A DNA stretch of 64,000 bases from Carposina sasakii (GCA_014607495.2 CP053153.1:558001-622000), one strand, 5' to 3'. Shown: positions 11,801 through 21,642, counted from the stretch's first letter. Notes: generated from the letters alone by a model not told the origin. Numbers and translations: made by a program.

Positions 11801-12739
11801 TGTGTGGAACGTGGCCTACCCTATGCGCTCTGAGCGAACGAACGCCCGAAGCGGCGCACTGTGCGTACATAATCTATGGTTATTGACGAACGAACCATTC
11901 GACTGACAAATTCTAGTTTTATGGGAGATGCAACTTTAGTTTTGCGGTCTCTTAAATGTTTTGTGGTTGGTCTATGACATATTTAGGAATGTATACTTTT
12001 ATTCTATATGAGATCAGGTGTACCTGATGCAGATGTTTCGAAATTCATGGGATTGTTTTTAAAGCAATATTGTCTCAATTGCAAAAAATACAAAATTATA
12101 CATGAAGAGATATTATACCTTATTATACCTTGTAATCTACGTTAAAAGAGTTTTTATGTAGTTTGGTAATTTTTACGTTTCTTGGAGTTGTGTTACTGTT
12201 GATCTAAATAAGCGAGTTATTTTATCAATTATTAATTCCGATCTTTAATAGACACTTTAACTTATACAAAAAATATATTAAAATATTACAGATTTTGGAT
12301 ATGCCAATAGAGTAGTTAAGAGTTGAAAGTCGACGATCTAAAATACAAAGGAAAATTTCAATGTTCTGACAGGTTTCAAGGTAAATCCAAAAATACCTAT
12401 GCTTAAGTATACAAAATAATATGTTTCATTTTATATTGCTAATCGATACTACTGAAAACAACAAAATCTGCTAAAGCATACCAACCAATTTACATACTGA
12501 CTTTACAAGCCTTCACCAATATAATAGAACGCAACTGCACACCAAACTTGGTATTAGGGTACCTACCCATCGGCGACATTAGGGTGCTGCACATTGGCAC
12601 AATAGTCTTGTTACCGTAATGCCAGCCTGAGGCGGTCCGGGCAGATGCTTAGGTGGAGAGCTTTGTGAAAACGTTACAGGAGAGGAATAGATAGATTATT
12701 TAATTGATTTTGACGACTCTTTTGTACTAATTTATTATT
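8892..12739. other. Long gene-poor stretch
   Basis: Contains a degenerate RTE-type LINE tail in reverse at about 9436-9505 (CATCATCATCATCATTG, then GGCTTCCCC). A 98-codon ORF at 10448-10744 (plus) has no motif I recognise and no splice context that convinces me. A GC-richer block at 11575-11880 shows no gene. Otherwise nothing seen. Confidence 0.45.
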
Positions 12740-12786
12740 ATATTACAACTAACTTATTAGCCTATAGTAGCTATTTATTTGAGAGC

Positions 12787-13938
12787 ATGGACCGCAATAA
12801 ACAGACCGATGCCGTTTATACCGACTTTCGTAAGGCTTTCGATAGGGTGGATCACTTGATTCTCCTACAAAAATTGGCATACAACGGTATTCGTGGAAAC
12901 TTGTGGCGATGGTTCGTGTCATATATTACAAATCGTTCCCAGAGGGTAGTCATGGGTGGTTGCGAGTCGGGCAGTGTACCTGTTACTTCTGGAGTTCCAC
13001 AGGGGTCAATCCTCGGCCCACTTTTGTTTATACTCTTCATCAATGACATTGAGCATTGTTTCAAGTTCTGTAATTTCTTGATGTACGCTGACGATCTGAA
13101 GCTTTACCACACAATTGAATCTGATACCGATTACAAAAAATTTCAGCAAGACCTAGATTGCTTTTCTAATTATTGTGCACTTAATAAGTTGCAACTGAGT
13201 CTGAGTAAGTGTAAATCGATTACCTTTACTAAAAAGAAGTATGTAAGAAGTTACACTTATACTATATGCAACACAGCCCTGAAGAGGGTTTCGACCATCA
13301 AAGACCTGGGAGTCACCCTTGACTCAGAATTGCACCTTGCCATCCACATCAAAAATATTATTAATAAGGCCTTTAAGATGTACGGGTTTGTTATGAGAAG
13401 TAGCGTGGAATTCACTAAGCCATTGACTTACATCTACTTATATAAAACTCTAGTTCGTTCCCAACTCGAATATGCTGTGCAGATATGGAACCCTTATTAT
13501 GATAAATACATTGACGAAATTGAGGCTGTTCAAAAGAAGTATCTCCGTGCGGCATACTTCCGATGTTACCGCTATCATATTTCCTACTCGCAGCTCTTAA
13601 CCAAATTTCACCTGTTGGACCTCCAGTCTAGACGTAAATTATTGGAGACCATGACTCTGCATGGCTTGTGTAATAACAGATACGACTGTATTCCGCTCAC
13701 GAGAAGGCTGTGCTATTGTGTCCCTAGAACGGCTAACCCCCGTGCGGGGCATTCTCACCGACTATTCATGACAGGTATCTGCCGAACTAACGCTGGCAAG
13801 CGCGCCCCTCTGTTTCGCATGGTTCAGACCTATAACGACACATTTCCCAATATCGACATATTTACAACGTCAACAGCTGCATACAGAAAAGATGCCATGG
13901 CAGCATTGCAATTGCAAACGCCTCTATTTTCTACGTAA
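12787..13938 (+). CDS. LINE reverse transcriptase, C-terminal fragment
   Basis: 383 residues without internal stops. Reverse transcriptase motifs in order: VYTDFRKAFDRVDH (catalytic Asp13), SGVPQGSILGPLLF (residues 68-81), YADD at 100-103 with the paired Asp residues, and LQLSLSKCKSITF following. The last 200 residues are the usual thumb/tail region (SQLEYAVQIWNPY, RRKLLETMTLHGL). The ATG at 12787 is not a true start: the frame is open to 12691 and homology begins before it. The endonuclease domain and the N-terminal part of the reverse transcriptase are missing, so it cannot be autonomous. The clean frame suggests a fairly young insertion. The clade (Jockey versus CR1 or relatives) cannot be settled by eye. 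Confidence 0.9.
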   Translation: MDRNKQTDAVYTDFRKAFDRVDHLILLQKLAYNGIRGNLWRWFVSYITNRSQRVVMGGCESGSVPVTSGVPQGSILGPLLFILFINDIEHCFKFCNFLMYADDLKLYHTIESDTDYKKFQQDLDCFSNYCALNKLQLSLSKCKSITFTKKKYVRSYTYTICNTALKRVSTIKDLGVTLDSELHLAIHIKNIINKAFKMYGFVMRSSVEFTKPLTYIYLYKTLVRSQLEYAVQIWNPYYDKYIDEIEAVQKKYLRAAYFRCYRYHISYSQLLTKFHLLDLQSRRKLLETMTLHGLCNNRYDCIPLTRRLCYCVPRTANPRAGHSHRLFMTGICRTNAGKRAPLFRMVQTYNDTFPNIDIFTTSTAAYRKDAMAALQLQTPLFST

Positions 13939-14150
13939 TATAATAACTATGTGTGTGTATTTTCTTTTTCTTTGTTTTGTAATAGTTTCATTTTGTAAGT
14001 TTTATCTAGATGTTATTCACATGTTATCTTTTTTTAAATCTCTCTGTATATTTATTAAGTTCGTGGTCAACGCAGTGGGTTACTCAATTATCTACTCTTT
14101 TATACAATGTTGTTTACATATATGTATTGTGTAACTGTTTGTTGTCCTAA

Positions 14151-14176
14151 ATAAAAAAAAAAAAAAAAAAAAAAAA
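14151..14176 (+). repeat. Poly-A tail of the LINE
   Basis: Uninterrupted A run directly after an AATAAA hexamer; marks the 3' end of the retrotransposed copy. Confidence 0.85.
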
Positions 14177-14307
14177 TAATTTTGGTAAGAAGGAATTTTA
14201 ATCTAAAGTTTTAGTTTTAGCTTGAGTAGAAGAAAGGATGATATAATTTAATATTTCTAAATTGAATGCAGAGCGTTGAGAATCCACCATTCCACTCTCC
14301 ACGGATG

Positions 14308-14368
14308 GGACGACTAGTCAGGGTCGCGGGTATATCCAGCAGATACCCGCGATCCTGACTAGTCGTCC
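14308..14368. repeat. Strong hairpin, 26-bp arms
   Basis: Left arm begins GGACGACTAGTCAGGGTCGC and right arm ends GACTAGTCGTCC. There is one mismatch (C/T), with a 9-nt loop ATCCAGCAG at 14334-14342. It is far more GC-rich than its surroundings. Function unknown. Confidence 0.85.
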
Positions 14369-14488
14369 TTGCAGGCCGCTTTCACCGGGTCATAATGGAT
14401 GTTATTGGGAAAGACCTATGTTCAGAAATTATAAGTTGACCATGGAAACGTTTTTTAATGATTATCATCTTTAAAAAAATCCATCCTC

Positions 14489-14700
14489 CATCCCGTGCTG
14501 ATACGGAGCTTCACTAGAATACATCAGCGGCATCTACTTTCATGCATGTCGTAAGAGAAACTCGGAAATTCTCTGAGGCAATAAATAAACTGGCAACTTG
14601 TCACTGATAATTAACATCTGTCCCCACTATTCTAAATGTGAATGTAGGATGTCTTTTGTGATCCTAAAGTTCTGGCTACCCTATTTCAGGAACATGGTCG
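14489..14700 (+). repeat. Dispersed repeat family A, copy
   Basis: Nearly full-length copy: GCTTCACTAGAATACATCAG, then GCATGTCGTAAGAG, GGCAACTTGTCACTGAT, and TTCTGGCTACCCTATTTCAG. Lies directly upstream of the second Sola-like element. Confidence 0.7.
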
Positions 14701-14782
14701 CGTGTCTCACAAAATCCATCCTATCTAATGCGTGCCGACCGAAACATTTATCACATGGCCACGAGTATTCATAGCGATATAA

Positions 14783-14816
14783 GGGTCATTTTCAAAATAA
14801 TTGCTCATTTCAGAAA
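14783..14816 (+). repeat. Left terminal inverted repeat of copy 2
   Basis: 34 bp, starting GGGTCATTTTCAAAATAATT; preceded by ATAA. Confidence 0.9.
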
Positions 14817-15528
14817 TGTTACTTTTATGTCACAATAACATAAAAGTAACATAAAAGAAAACAAGGGCTGCATTCACAGTGGTAAATAAAACAGTTTTTT
14901 AGTATTTAATATTGTAATAATTAATCAAACACGTACACGTACATTATTATGTACAGTTCGTGAGGTTTAAGCCGAGCTTTGCATTTGTGTGAGTGTGCAC
15001 ATAGACACAGGTTAGGTTTATATCGGCGTAACTCCGTCGCGCTCCTACATTTCTTTAAGTCACTCACATGAATAGCTAGCTTAGCGTAGACCCCGCGGCT
15101 GTACTGGACATAGTGAACATAAACATGAAACATACAAAATAATGACAATAATAAAACCGTCAGGGTTATGTTTAATTTGAAGATGGTTACTCAGTTAATC
15201 ATAAATCGAAAATAAAAATATAATATTAAAATGCGAACTTTGAACATTCTCTCTATCGTCATGATAATACTGCACGATTAACTTCCTAATATTTATATAT
15301 AATGTCTGCCTATTCATACATGAAATATTTTAACAGTAGCTTCTTAAGTCGTATCTAAAGATACAAAACAACAAAAAAAAATATTTTAAGTGTTTTTCTT
15401 TTTACGAAATTATTATAATTCAATTTTTTTTTATATATTTTGCATAAAACCTTTAATGAAAACCCCTTAAATGAAAGTAAATAAATAAACGTTCTGAATG
15501 TTAAAGGTCAAAAAATAAGAAACCAGTA

Positions 15529-15534
15529 TTTATT
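15529..15534 (-). terminator. Polyadenylation signal of copy 2 transposase
   Basis: AATAAA on the minus strand about 170 nt beyond the stop. Confidence 0.4.
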
Positions 15535-15700
15535 TTGTAGCTCAAGTAATTTTAAATTATTTAATGTAAATATATTTAATAAAATTAGAAAAAAACTTTT
15601 GAAATGGCTTCGTTATAACCGTCTAACAGTTAAAAACCGTTAGATGATACCCTTAAAATATTTCGTGTATGAATAGGTAGACCTTATATAACTATACATA

Positions 15701-16846
15701 TTATTCACTATCGCTACTAAAAAGATCCCAGAAATTTCTCTTCAAATCAACCGTAGAAACATTATAATATTTTGATGGCTTTTTAACCATCTTTGCTAGA
15801 TCCTTAGGTTTAAAATTTACTTTAATATCAGATAAAATAGTAACATTTGAAGTAGATGCATTACTGACATGATAATGATTAGTTTCTCCTATAGGTTCGA
15901 CATCATCAGAATTAGGTAAAACTTTATTGGTTACTAACATCTCTAGGTCTTCTTGCTCAGATTCACTTTCAGATGTAGATTCTATAACAAGTCGTTTTGC
16001 TCTTGAACGTTTAACATGATCAGTAATTAATTTGTGACTTTTTATGGCATAACATTGGCAAATATTGGGCTTTAAACAAAAGCAGCTTAAAATTCGATAT
16101 TGAATTATATTATCTTCGTTTGGTATTACTTGGTGTATTTTTTGCGTATTTGGAACGGCCACAAATTTACAACCCTCAATTTGATTTTCTATTCTCAATA
16201 TGTCCTCCTGATCAATAAGAAATAATTTTACAGTGGTAGCAGTATTGTGTTCAAGTAATTGAATCGCAGTTTCAGCATCAGGTATATCATGTCCGTATGA
16301 TATTTGTTTATCTAACAATCTTTTTACTACTCCCCCAACCCCATCCGCTGCACCCTTCCCATGGGCCGCTTCAAAAAAATTCCAGGTTGCAAAAATAAAA
16401 CCATAAGATTCTATCATTTTGGTAAGAAGGGCAAAGTTCTTCTTTTGCCTGTATTGACTTGACGGACCATCTGAGAAGAAATGTATAGTGTCTTTCAAAG
16501 GAAATCTATGTTTAATGTCACGCATCAGGGGCTCCAAGTGAGCCCAGATCGATTCCGGTGTGTGTTTGTTGCAGTAGGAAAATGTACAAAATGATTCGGG
16601 ATCAGTTTCATCATTATATATAATGCTTGTGTGCAAGGTGATTTGTGAATGTGATGCTCCAAAATGTACTGCTTGTATTTCATTATGAAATTTGCAATTA
16701 TAATTTTCTGAGAAGTCACAATGTAGCATAATTTCATTTCTTTGTAAATTCTCCTTCAATGATTTATAAATTTTGTATTGATGTGAAATGTTGTAAATAT
16801 GAATTTTAAAGCCTCTTAATTCCGTGTCAATTTTATATTCAGTAAG
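15701..16846 (-). CDS. Transposase C-terminal part with DDE/D core (ORF2 of copy 2)
   Basis: Same 381-residue open frame as in copy 1, differing by one residue (Thr for Ser in the GETNHYHV context). The three acidic catalytic candidates (CDFSEN, FSDGPSSQ, KGAADGVGG) are intact. Like copy 1 it lacks its own convincing start and lies in the -1 frame relative to ORF1, with a 31-base overlap at 16816-16846. A single -1 shift inside that overlap would join both halves into one transposase of the length expected for a DDE/D enzyme. No classical slippery heptamer is apparent in the overlap, so a fixed mutation or sequencing-independent shared indel is at least as likely as programmed frameshifting. 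Confidence 0.75.
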   Translation of the reverse strand, partial: LTEYKIDTELRGFKIHIYNISHQYKIYKSLKENLQRNEIMLHCDFSENYNCKFHNEIQAVHFGASHSQITLHTSIIYNDETDPESFCTFSYCNKHTPESIWAHLEPLMRDIKHRFPLKDTIHFFSDGPSSQYRQKKNFALLTKMIESYGFIFATWNFFEAAHGKGAADGVGGVVKRLLDKQISYGHDIPDAETAIQLLEHNTATTVKLFLIDQEDILRIENQIEGCKFVAVPNTQKIHQVIPNEDNIIQYRILSCFCLKPNICQCYAIKSHKLITDHVKRSRAKRLVIESTSESESEQEDLEMLVTNKVLPNSDDVEPIGETNHYHVSNASTSNVTILSDIKVNFKPKDLAKMVKKPSKYYNVSTVDLKRNFWDLFSSDSE

Positions 16847-17976
16847 TCATATCTGATTGATTTGTTTTTGCAAATATCACATGTTGAATACATGCACTTT
16901 TGGGAGTATAAATCACACACTGTAGACTTTATAACGGTGTCCAAAGTATCACCGTCCTTAAAATTTTTTAGTGTTTTTAGGGATGTAAACTTGAAATCTA
17001 TATTACTGTGTCTTTTGCAAAGACAAGTATTTCGATTTGATAAATTTGGGATCAATACGTAAAATGGCTTGAAACGTCTGAATGTGGCGTATGAAATTGG
17101 AATTCCAGTCTCCTTTACAAATTTTAACCGTAAATTTACCATCGAATCTAGCAAATATCGTCTTTGCATTTTAACTTTATTTTTTGTTTTAGTTTCTTTC
17201 TTAGCTGCAGTAGCTCGACTGACATCATCTTGGTTAAAAAAAGTATAAATTTTATTTGCTAGGTTATTTCGTTTAATATTAACTTTTTTTGCATTACGTC
17301 TGATTGGGTATTTAATCCCAATAGCAGACTGTAATTTACTTTTCATTTTATACCCTTTTACGATGTCGTTACTTACAATTTCTTTTAATACATTTCTCTT
17401 TTCATTACTTCCTGCTGCATTATATTGTATTTTTAAGGATTCTATTAACACATTCTTTTCAAATAACTCCTTTTTAATAATTTCTTTTTCTTCTTCAGTA
17501 GTGTTTAAATTAGCAACAAATGAGTTGGTTTTTGATATTGGGCTTGACACAGTATAAAATGACTCTCTGCTAAACATATTTTCTTTTTCTTCGTCTTCTT
17601 TTGTGTTTTGCAAAATTTTGTATCTATATATTTTTTTCTTTAAAGCTTTATTCTCTTTGATTAATAATTCAATTTTTTTCTTCATATTTTTATTTTCTTT
17701 GGTTAATGTTCTATATCTTTTCTGATATATTCTTTGGTATTCTTTTCGAGTTTTACCCTTTTCTATAACTTCTTGTTTATAGTCTGATTTTTGTTTTAAA
17801 GTCCTCCAATATTTTCGCCTGCTTTCTTTCTCTCGATCCGATAGCTCCCCAATTTTTTTATAGAATTTTTTAGCTCTTTCTAAATTTTTTTCCTGTAGTG
17901 CTTTCCATTTTTGAGGATTATTCAATTTTAGTCGGTCTCGGTACCGTTTTTGCCTCTCTGCCGCAGACAAAGGCAT
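16816..17976 (-). CDS. Transposase N-terminal part (ORF1 of copy 2)
   Basis: 386 residues, identical in protein sequence to ORF1 of copy 1. Start chosen at the ATG at 17976, just past the splice acceptor ending at 17982. Basic head (AERQKRYRDRLKLNN), Lys-rich coiled-coil-like middle, and Cys cluster near the end (CMYSTCDICK). As in copy 1 it terminates (stop at 16816) just before the catalytic half. Complete identity of this ORF between copies argues for recent movement; it does not tell whether the protein is still made. Confidence 0.7.
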   Translation of the reverse strand: MPLSAAERQKRYRDRLKLNNPQKWKALQEKNLERAKKFYKKIGELSDREKESRRKYWRTLKQKSDYKQEVIEKGKTRKEYQRIYQKRYRTLTKENKNMKKKIELLIKENKALKKKIYRYKILQNTKEDEEKENMFSRESFYTVSSPISKTNSFVANLNTTEEEKEIIKKELFEKNVLIESLKIQYNAAGSNEKRNVLKEIVSNDIVKGYKMKSKLQSAIGIKYPIRRNAKKVNIKRNNLANKIYTFFNQDDVSRATAAKKETKTKNKVKMQRRYLLDSMVNLRLKFVKETGIPISYATFRRFKPFYVLIPNLSNRNTCLCKRHSNIDFKFTSLKTLKNFKDGDTLDTVIKSTVCDLYSQKCMYSTCDICKNKSIRYDLLNIKLTRN

Positions 17977-17981
17977 ATTTT

Positions 17982-18683
17982 CTGTAAAGAATAAAAAATA
18001 CAATGTAATAACTCAGAAAATAATAATTAAAAAAATCATATTTAACGATAAAAGCAGTCTATTTTGAAGCATACGTCGTCGTAAAATTTAACGTGAAAAT
18101 TAAATTTTGCATCACATTAACAAATCACATTGTATACAAGTATTTTGAACATTGAGAATAGTATCAAACTTGTCATGCTAGAATAAGTCAGAGCCTGTTA
18201 ATGCTAGACGAAAATACTTGGGTTATATTAAATAAATATATTACACTAATAACTCAAAGCTGCAGATCGCAATATACACTCGATCGCGCAACTTGTACAG
18301 TATAAACCAAAACGAAGGTATAAAATGATTAGTAAATTACAGTCAGCTATTATAGGGCCAATTTGAGGATTTTAAGTTATCCAAGCATCACTCAAAACAC
18401 TGAATAGGACCATAGAAAAACATGTTTATTTTACTATTGGTTTAATTATAATTTATATAATATTTTAAAATCATGCTGTGGACACGTCTTAATCCAATTT
18501 TATGTAACGTAACATAAAAAAATGTTACATAAGTGTGACATAAAGGAACAAGTAAGCATGTTTTTCTACAAACTAACCTCAAATCACAGAACATAATTCA
18601 CTCGATCGTTGCAGCTAATTAGCGACAGAATAGCACTATCATAATAGTTTCCTGACAATTAAAAATAGTTTAAATTTACTTAC
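17982..18683 (-). other. 5' UTR intron of the copy 2 transposase gene
   Basis: Donor GTAAGTAAAT at 18683 and acceptor TTCTTTACAG ending at 17982 on the minus strand, as in copy 1. Confidence 0.55.
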
Positions 18684-18815
18684 CTTGCGTATTTTTTCCA
18701 ATTTACCAAAAAGAAACCAGATAAATGTTTTTTATCGACGCACACCATACACCCAACTTTTTTGCCGAGAACAAAATGGCTGCTGCCCTGTGATTGGTCG
18801 CCTGAGGTTCGGACA
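18684..18815 (-). promoter_or_regulatory. Putative promoter and first exon of copy 2 transposase
   Basis: Contains the CCAAT box (plus-strand GATTGG at about 18793) and the YY1-like AAAATGGC seen in copy 1. Position of the start site not determinable. Confidence 0.35.
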
Positions 18816-19279
18816 GTGACAGCAAATGTTGCCAGTATTAAAGTTTAACAAAATACCTTTTTCGCGACTAAATAATGCGTTACATAAATGAAATAACATC
18901 GATGAAGTAATTTTGAGACCAGTTTTATTTTTTATTTATAACTAAAATTAATGTGTCAAATGAATTTTCAAGGATTCTACACACATTTTACAGTGTTATT
19001 AGAGAGGATAGCCAATTTTGTTTGATAATAAATAAAATACTTTTAATGTTTTTTCAAGTTTAAAATATCAGTGCTGGAAGTTGGACACACGTTTTTTGTA
19101 GGAAGACCAGAAACATGCTTTAAAAATTTCGCAATATATAAAAAAATGAAGTATCAACTACCAACAATGACATTATAATACAATATAAAGAAAGGCTTCT
19201 TTGTAATGTTCAGTATTTTATTAATATTGCCATTACAGTTTTTTTGTAGAAATTAAGGAAAGATGATGGACAAGATTTT

Positions 19280-19313
19280 TTTCTGAAATGAGCAATTATT
19301 TTGAAAATGACCC
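19280..19313 (-). repeat. Right terminal inverted repeat of copy 2
   Basis: Exact reverse complement of 14783-14816; followed by ATAA. Confidence 0.9.
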
Positions 19314-19659
19314 ATAAAATACATGAAAACGCACAGCAATAATACTGGAAGCTATTCGGTGACAGTCCTATATTTACCTATACTCGTTACTACAGTGCTG
19401 TGATGGCCGCGGCGAACAAAAACACAAAGTTGGGTCACGTGCTGTAAATTATCAATATCCCATGATAAAACCGCAGCGAAAACAAACGGTACGCTGACGT
19501 TTGTTTTTATACAAAACTTTACCTCTCTTGTTTTGCCGGTCGCTCATGTGGAGAATTCGCCCGCGGGTTCTTCGAAAAAATAAATAAATTTTATCCACCT
19601 ACTCGTAGTTGTGTCTATTATTTTATAAAAATATGAAACCTAAATAAAATTGTCCTTGC

Positions 19660-19775
19660 TGGTGCGGGGCTTCACTAGAATACATCCAATACATTTGTCC
19701 ATGTTGTAAGGGTCGACTAAGGAACTCTCAGGCATATTACTGGTTGTAACTGGTCATTTATATCTGGGGTCTACT
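19660..19775 (+). repeat. Dispersed repeat family A, 3'-truncated copy
   Basis: GCGGGGCTTCACTAGAATAC, then GTCGACTAAGGAACTC; loses similarity after about 19775. Confidence 0.6.
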
Positions 19776-19821
19776 CTGAAGTGACGATAAACGAAGTATC
19801 GGCCGAATATCGACGTGTTTC

Positions 19822-19994
19822 CTACTACGAACTTCCTTCGATCGGATCAGTCGCGCCGTTTTTTCATTCGGTCCGATCGAACTCTATTTGACAGGTATAA
19901 GGCTAGATAATAGAAAGCTTATAATATTCGTCAATGTGAATTATTCTCTATGGTTCCGAATGAGTTGTGAACATCCGAAGCAATTTCGTAGTAG
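19822..19994. repeat. Foldback element with nested hairpin
   Basis: Ends CTACTACGAACTTCCTTCG and its near-complement CGAAGCAATTTCGTAGTAG pair over 19 bases with two mismatches. Inside lies a second pair, TTCGATCGGA (about 19838) with TCCGATCGAA (about 19871). No coding sequence. Confidence 0.5.
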
Positions 19995-20192
19995 AGTCAA
20001 AGGCTGTCAAAGGCTTCGATTCAGTCGGGCTTCGGTCGGACCGAAAGATTCGAAAGCGGTATTTCAGAGTAGACCCCCTGGCTCTAGTCCTTTGCTAGCA
20101 GTGGCCGTAGGATTTCCTTCGTTATCCTATTCAACTTTAGGAACACAGCCGAGTGTATCTAAAAATATTGGGCGGATATAAAATGAAAATAT

Positions 20193-20198
20193 AAAAAA
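20193..20198 (-). terminator. Pol III terminator of tRNA-iMet
   Basis: Six consecutive T on the minus strand, 7 nt after the mature 3' end; the normal Pol III stop. Confidence 0.85.
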
Positions 20199-20204
20199 TG
20201 CTGA

Positions 20205-20276
20205 TAGCAGAGCGTGGTTTCGATCCACGGACCTCTGGGTTATGGGCCCAGCACGCTTCCACTGCGCCACTCTGCT
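20205..20276 (-). tRNA. Initiator tRNA-Met (anticodon CAT)
   Basis: 72-nt cloverleaf without encoded CCA. The 7-bp acceptor stem AGCAGAG/CTCTGCT is perfect. The anticodon arm is CTGGG-CCCATAA-CCCAG, with the anticodon CAT at plus-strand bases 20242-20244. The T arm CGTGG-ATCGAAA-CCACG has five paired bases. Features typical of the eukaryotic initiator are present: an A-U first pair (A1 to T72), three G-C pairs at the base of the anticodon stem (GGG/CCC), and a T loop starting with A in place of T (ATCGAAA). It delivers the first methionine at the ribosome. The internal A and B boxes (TGGCGCAGTGG and GGATCGAAACC) serve as its Pol III promoter. No intron. All stems pair and a terminator follows, so it is likely functional. 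It is the only clear host gene in the window. Confidence 0.96.
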
Positions 20277-21374
20277 TCTTGATAGATAGGCGAAATTACT
20301 GTATACGAGATAATTGCTAAGATATAGAGTTTTTAGGTTAAGTTGCTGGATAGGGACTTTTTTTCTCAAATCTCCCGGCTGACTAATCCATTAATGGATT
20401 TGACCAATGGATTAGAATCGAATAGAGTGAAACAGAAAGCAGCGCTTCATACTGGGTACGAATTCTTAGTAATTTAAACATTCCATGGGTCCAATCAAAC
20501 CCACACAAAATACAACGTTCTGTAAGAGACAACTTAACTTACAACTTCTCTATAAAAAAAATTACATCAATACAAATTGCGATAATTCAAACACACCCTT
20601 CCAATTTTGGCAATTTCCAACATCGATAAAAGTTTTCAAATATTTTAAATGCCATTCAAAAGCCCTCGAATTTATTTAAATTGGCTACTATTGCACTTCA
20701 GAACAAAAAGAATGACTACCCCCATATCAGTAGCCCGAGGCCAATATTATTTACAGCCGACTGAACCAGAATTAAATATAATACTTATTTGGAAGCACTT
20801 AAGTATTATAAAGCAATATTGTAGAGCTCTTGAGTGTTTCTGTAGTGCTGGTAGTTGAGAAAGATCAAGTTTAGTGTTAAACCCGAAAACTAAAAGGGTT
20901 ACTTTTGAATTGACTGAAAAGTAGTGAATTTGAAATGTTAAATTATGAAGAACTTATACAAGATGATATCTAATTGTATCTGTTTTTGTTATCTTGACTT
21001 TGATTACTGAAACCATTTTATCAACTAGTTTCGGTAGTTCCAAAGCCAAAATTAAAACGTTTTATGATACGGTATATCATAACGTTCGTGTAAAAAAATT
21101 AACTTAAAATTTATGTAACTTAAAACTATGTTTGTTTGGGTTGAGTCAAGCTACTTAGTTTTGAATTGTTATATTTCATTGGTGTTCTTTTCTTTTTGTG
21201 ATTAATGATTTGATTAAGTTTCAAAACCCACATGGTCTTTTAAGTAACAGTTTTCCTATTCTTTTTCAGTACCAACTATTATAACTAACTGGGCTACTAA
21301 AAGTAATTCCCGAACCCATTTTCACTAAACATGTGGCCATAAAAATTAGTAGTTAATATTCAGTATGTGTGACC
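20277..21374. other. Non-genic stretch upstream of the tRNA gene
   Basis: No gene seen. ORFs of 64 and 69 codons at 20485-20858 have no motif. Confidence 0.45.
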
Positions 21375-21391
21375 AGCGCCCCCTGGTGCCG
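21375..21391 (-). promoter_or_regulatory. CTCF-like binding site
   Basis: AGCGCCCCCTGGTGCCG. On the minus strand it reads GGCACCAGGGGGCGCT, matching the classical CTCF core (CCACCAGGGGGCGC) at 13 of 14 positions. Site match only; occupancy unknown. Confidence 0.4.
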
Positions 21392-21506
21392 CAGTCGTTA
21401 ACAAATATGGCGTATCATTTTGACACCTCCTAGTGTTGGGGTAAAAGGCCCTAATAATCAGACGTGGCTATTGCAAAAAAAGAAATGGCAAAGATTAAAC
21501 ATTTCA

Positions 21507-21642
21507 GAAGGGAGAGTAATGGTTACAAAATCGAGTCTAAAGTTAGACATTATTTAAGCATGACTTTGACAGCAAAATGTATGGAAAATCTGTCAAATTT
21601 AGGAATTGTTTAAATTCTTTTGTAGTAACACCGGTAAAACAC
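21507..21642. mobile_element. Short MITE family D, copy 1
   Basis: Ends resemble complementary CGGTGTTACTACAAAA-type repeats. The internal block GCAAAATGTATGGAAAATCT matches, in reverse, the stretch at 33774-33898. Confidence 0.45.

Larger units (their letters stand above)
12740..14176 (+). mobile_element. 5'-truncated non-LTR retrotransposon (Jockey/CR1-like LINE)
   Basis: The 5' limit is set where similarity to reverse transcriptases starts (TTNLLAYSSYLFESMD, in frame from about 12745; an in-frame stop lies at 12688). The 3' end is a poly-A run at about 14151-14176 after a 3' UTR of about 210 bp. It is the usual product of incomplete target-primed reverse transcription. No clear target duplication found. 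Confidence 0.85.
14783..19313 (-). mobile_element. Sola-like DNA transposon, copy 2 (complete, 4531 bp)
   Basis: Complete element with perfect 34-bp terminal inverted repeats (GGGTCATTTTCAAAATAATT and 14 more bases) at 14783-14816 and 19280-19313. It is flanked by ATAA on both sides, a likely 4-bp target duplication. A perfect 13-bp hairpin (14818-14830 with 14838-14850, sequence GTTACTTTTATGT) lies just inside the left end, and related GTTACATAA motifs lie at 18500-18532. These are candidate transposase binding sites. The transposase gene is on the minus strand. Its match to copy 1 is almost exact, so both moved recently. The Sola assignment rests on transposase type and target length from memory of the family, so it is tentative. 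Confidence 0.9.
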
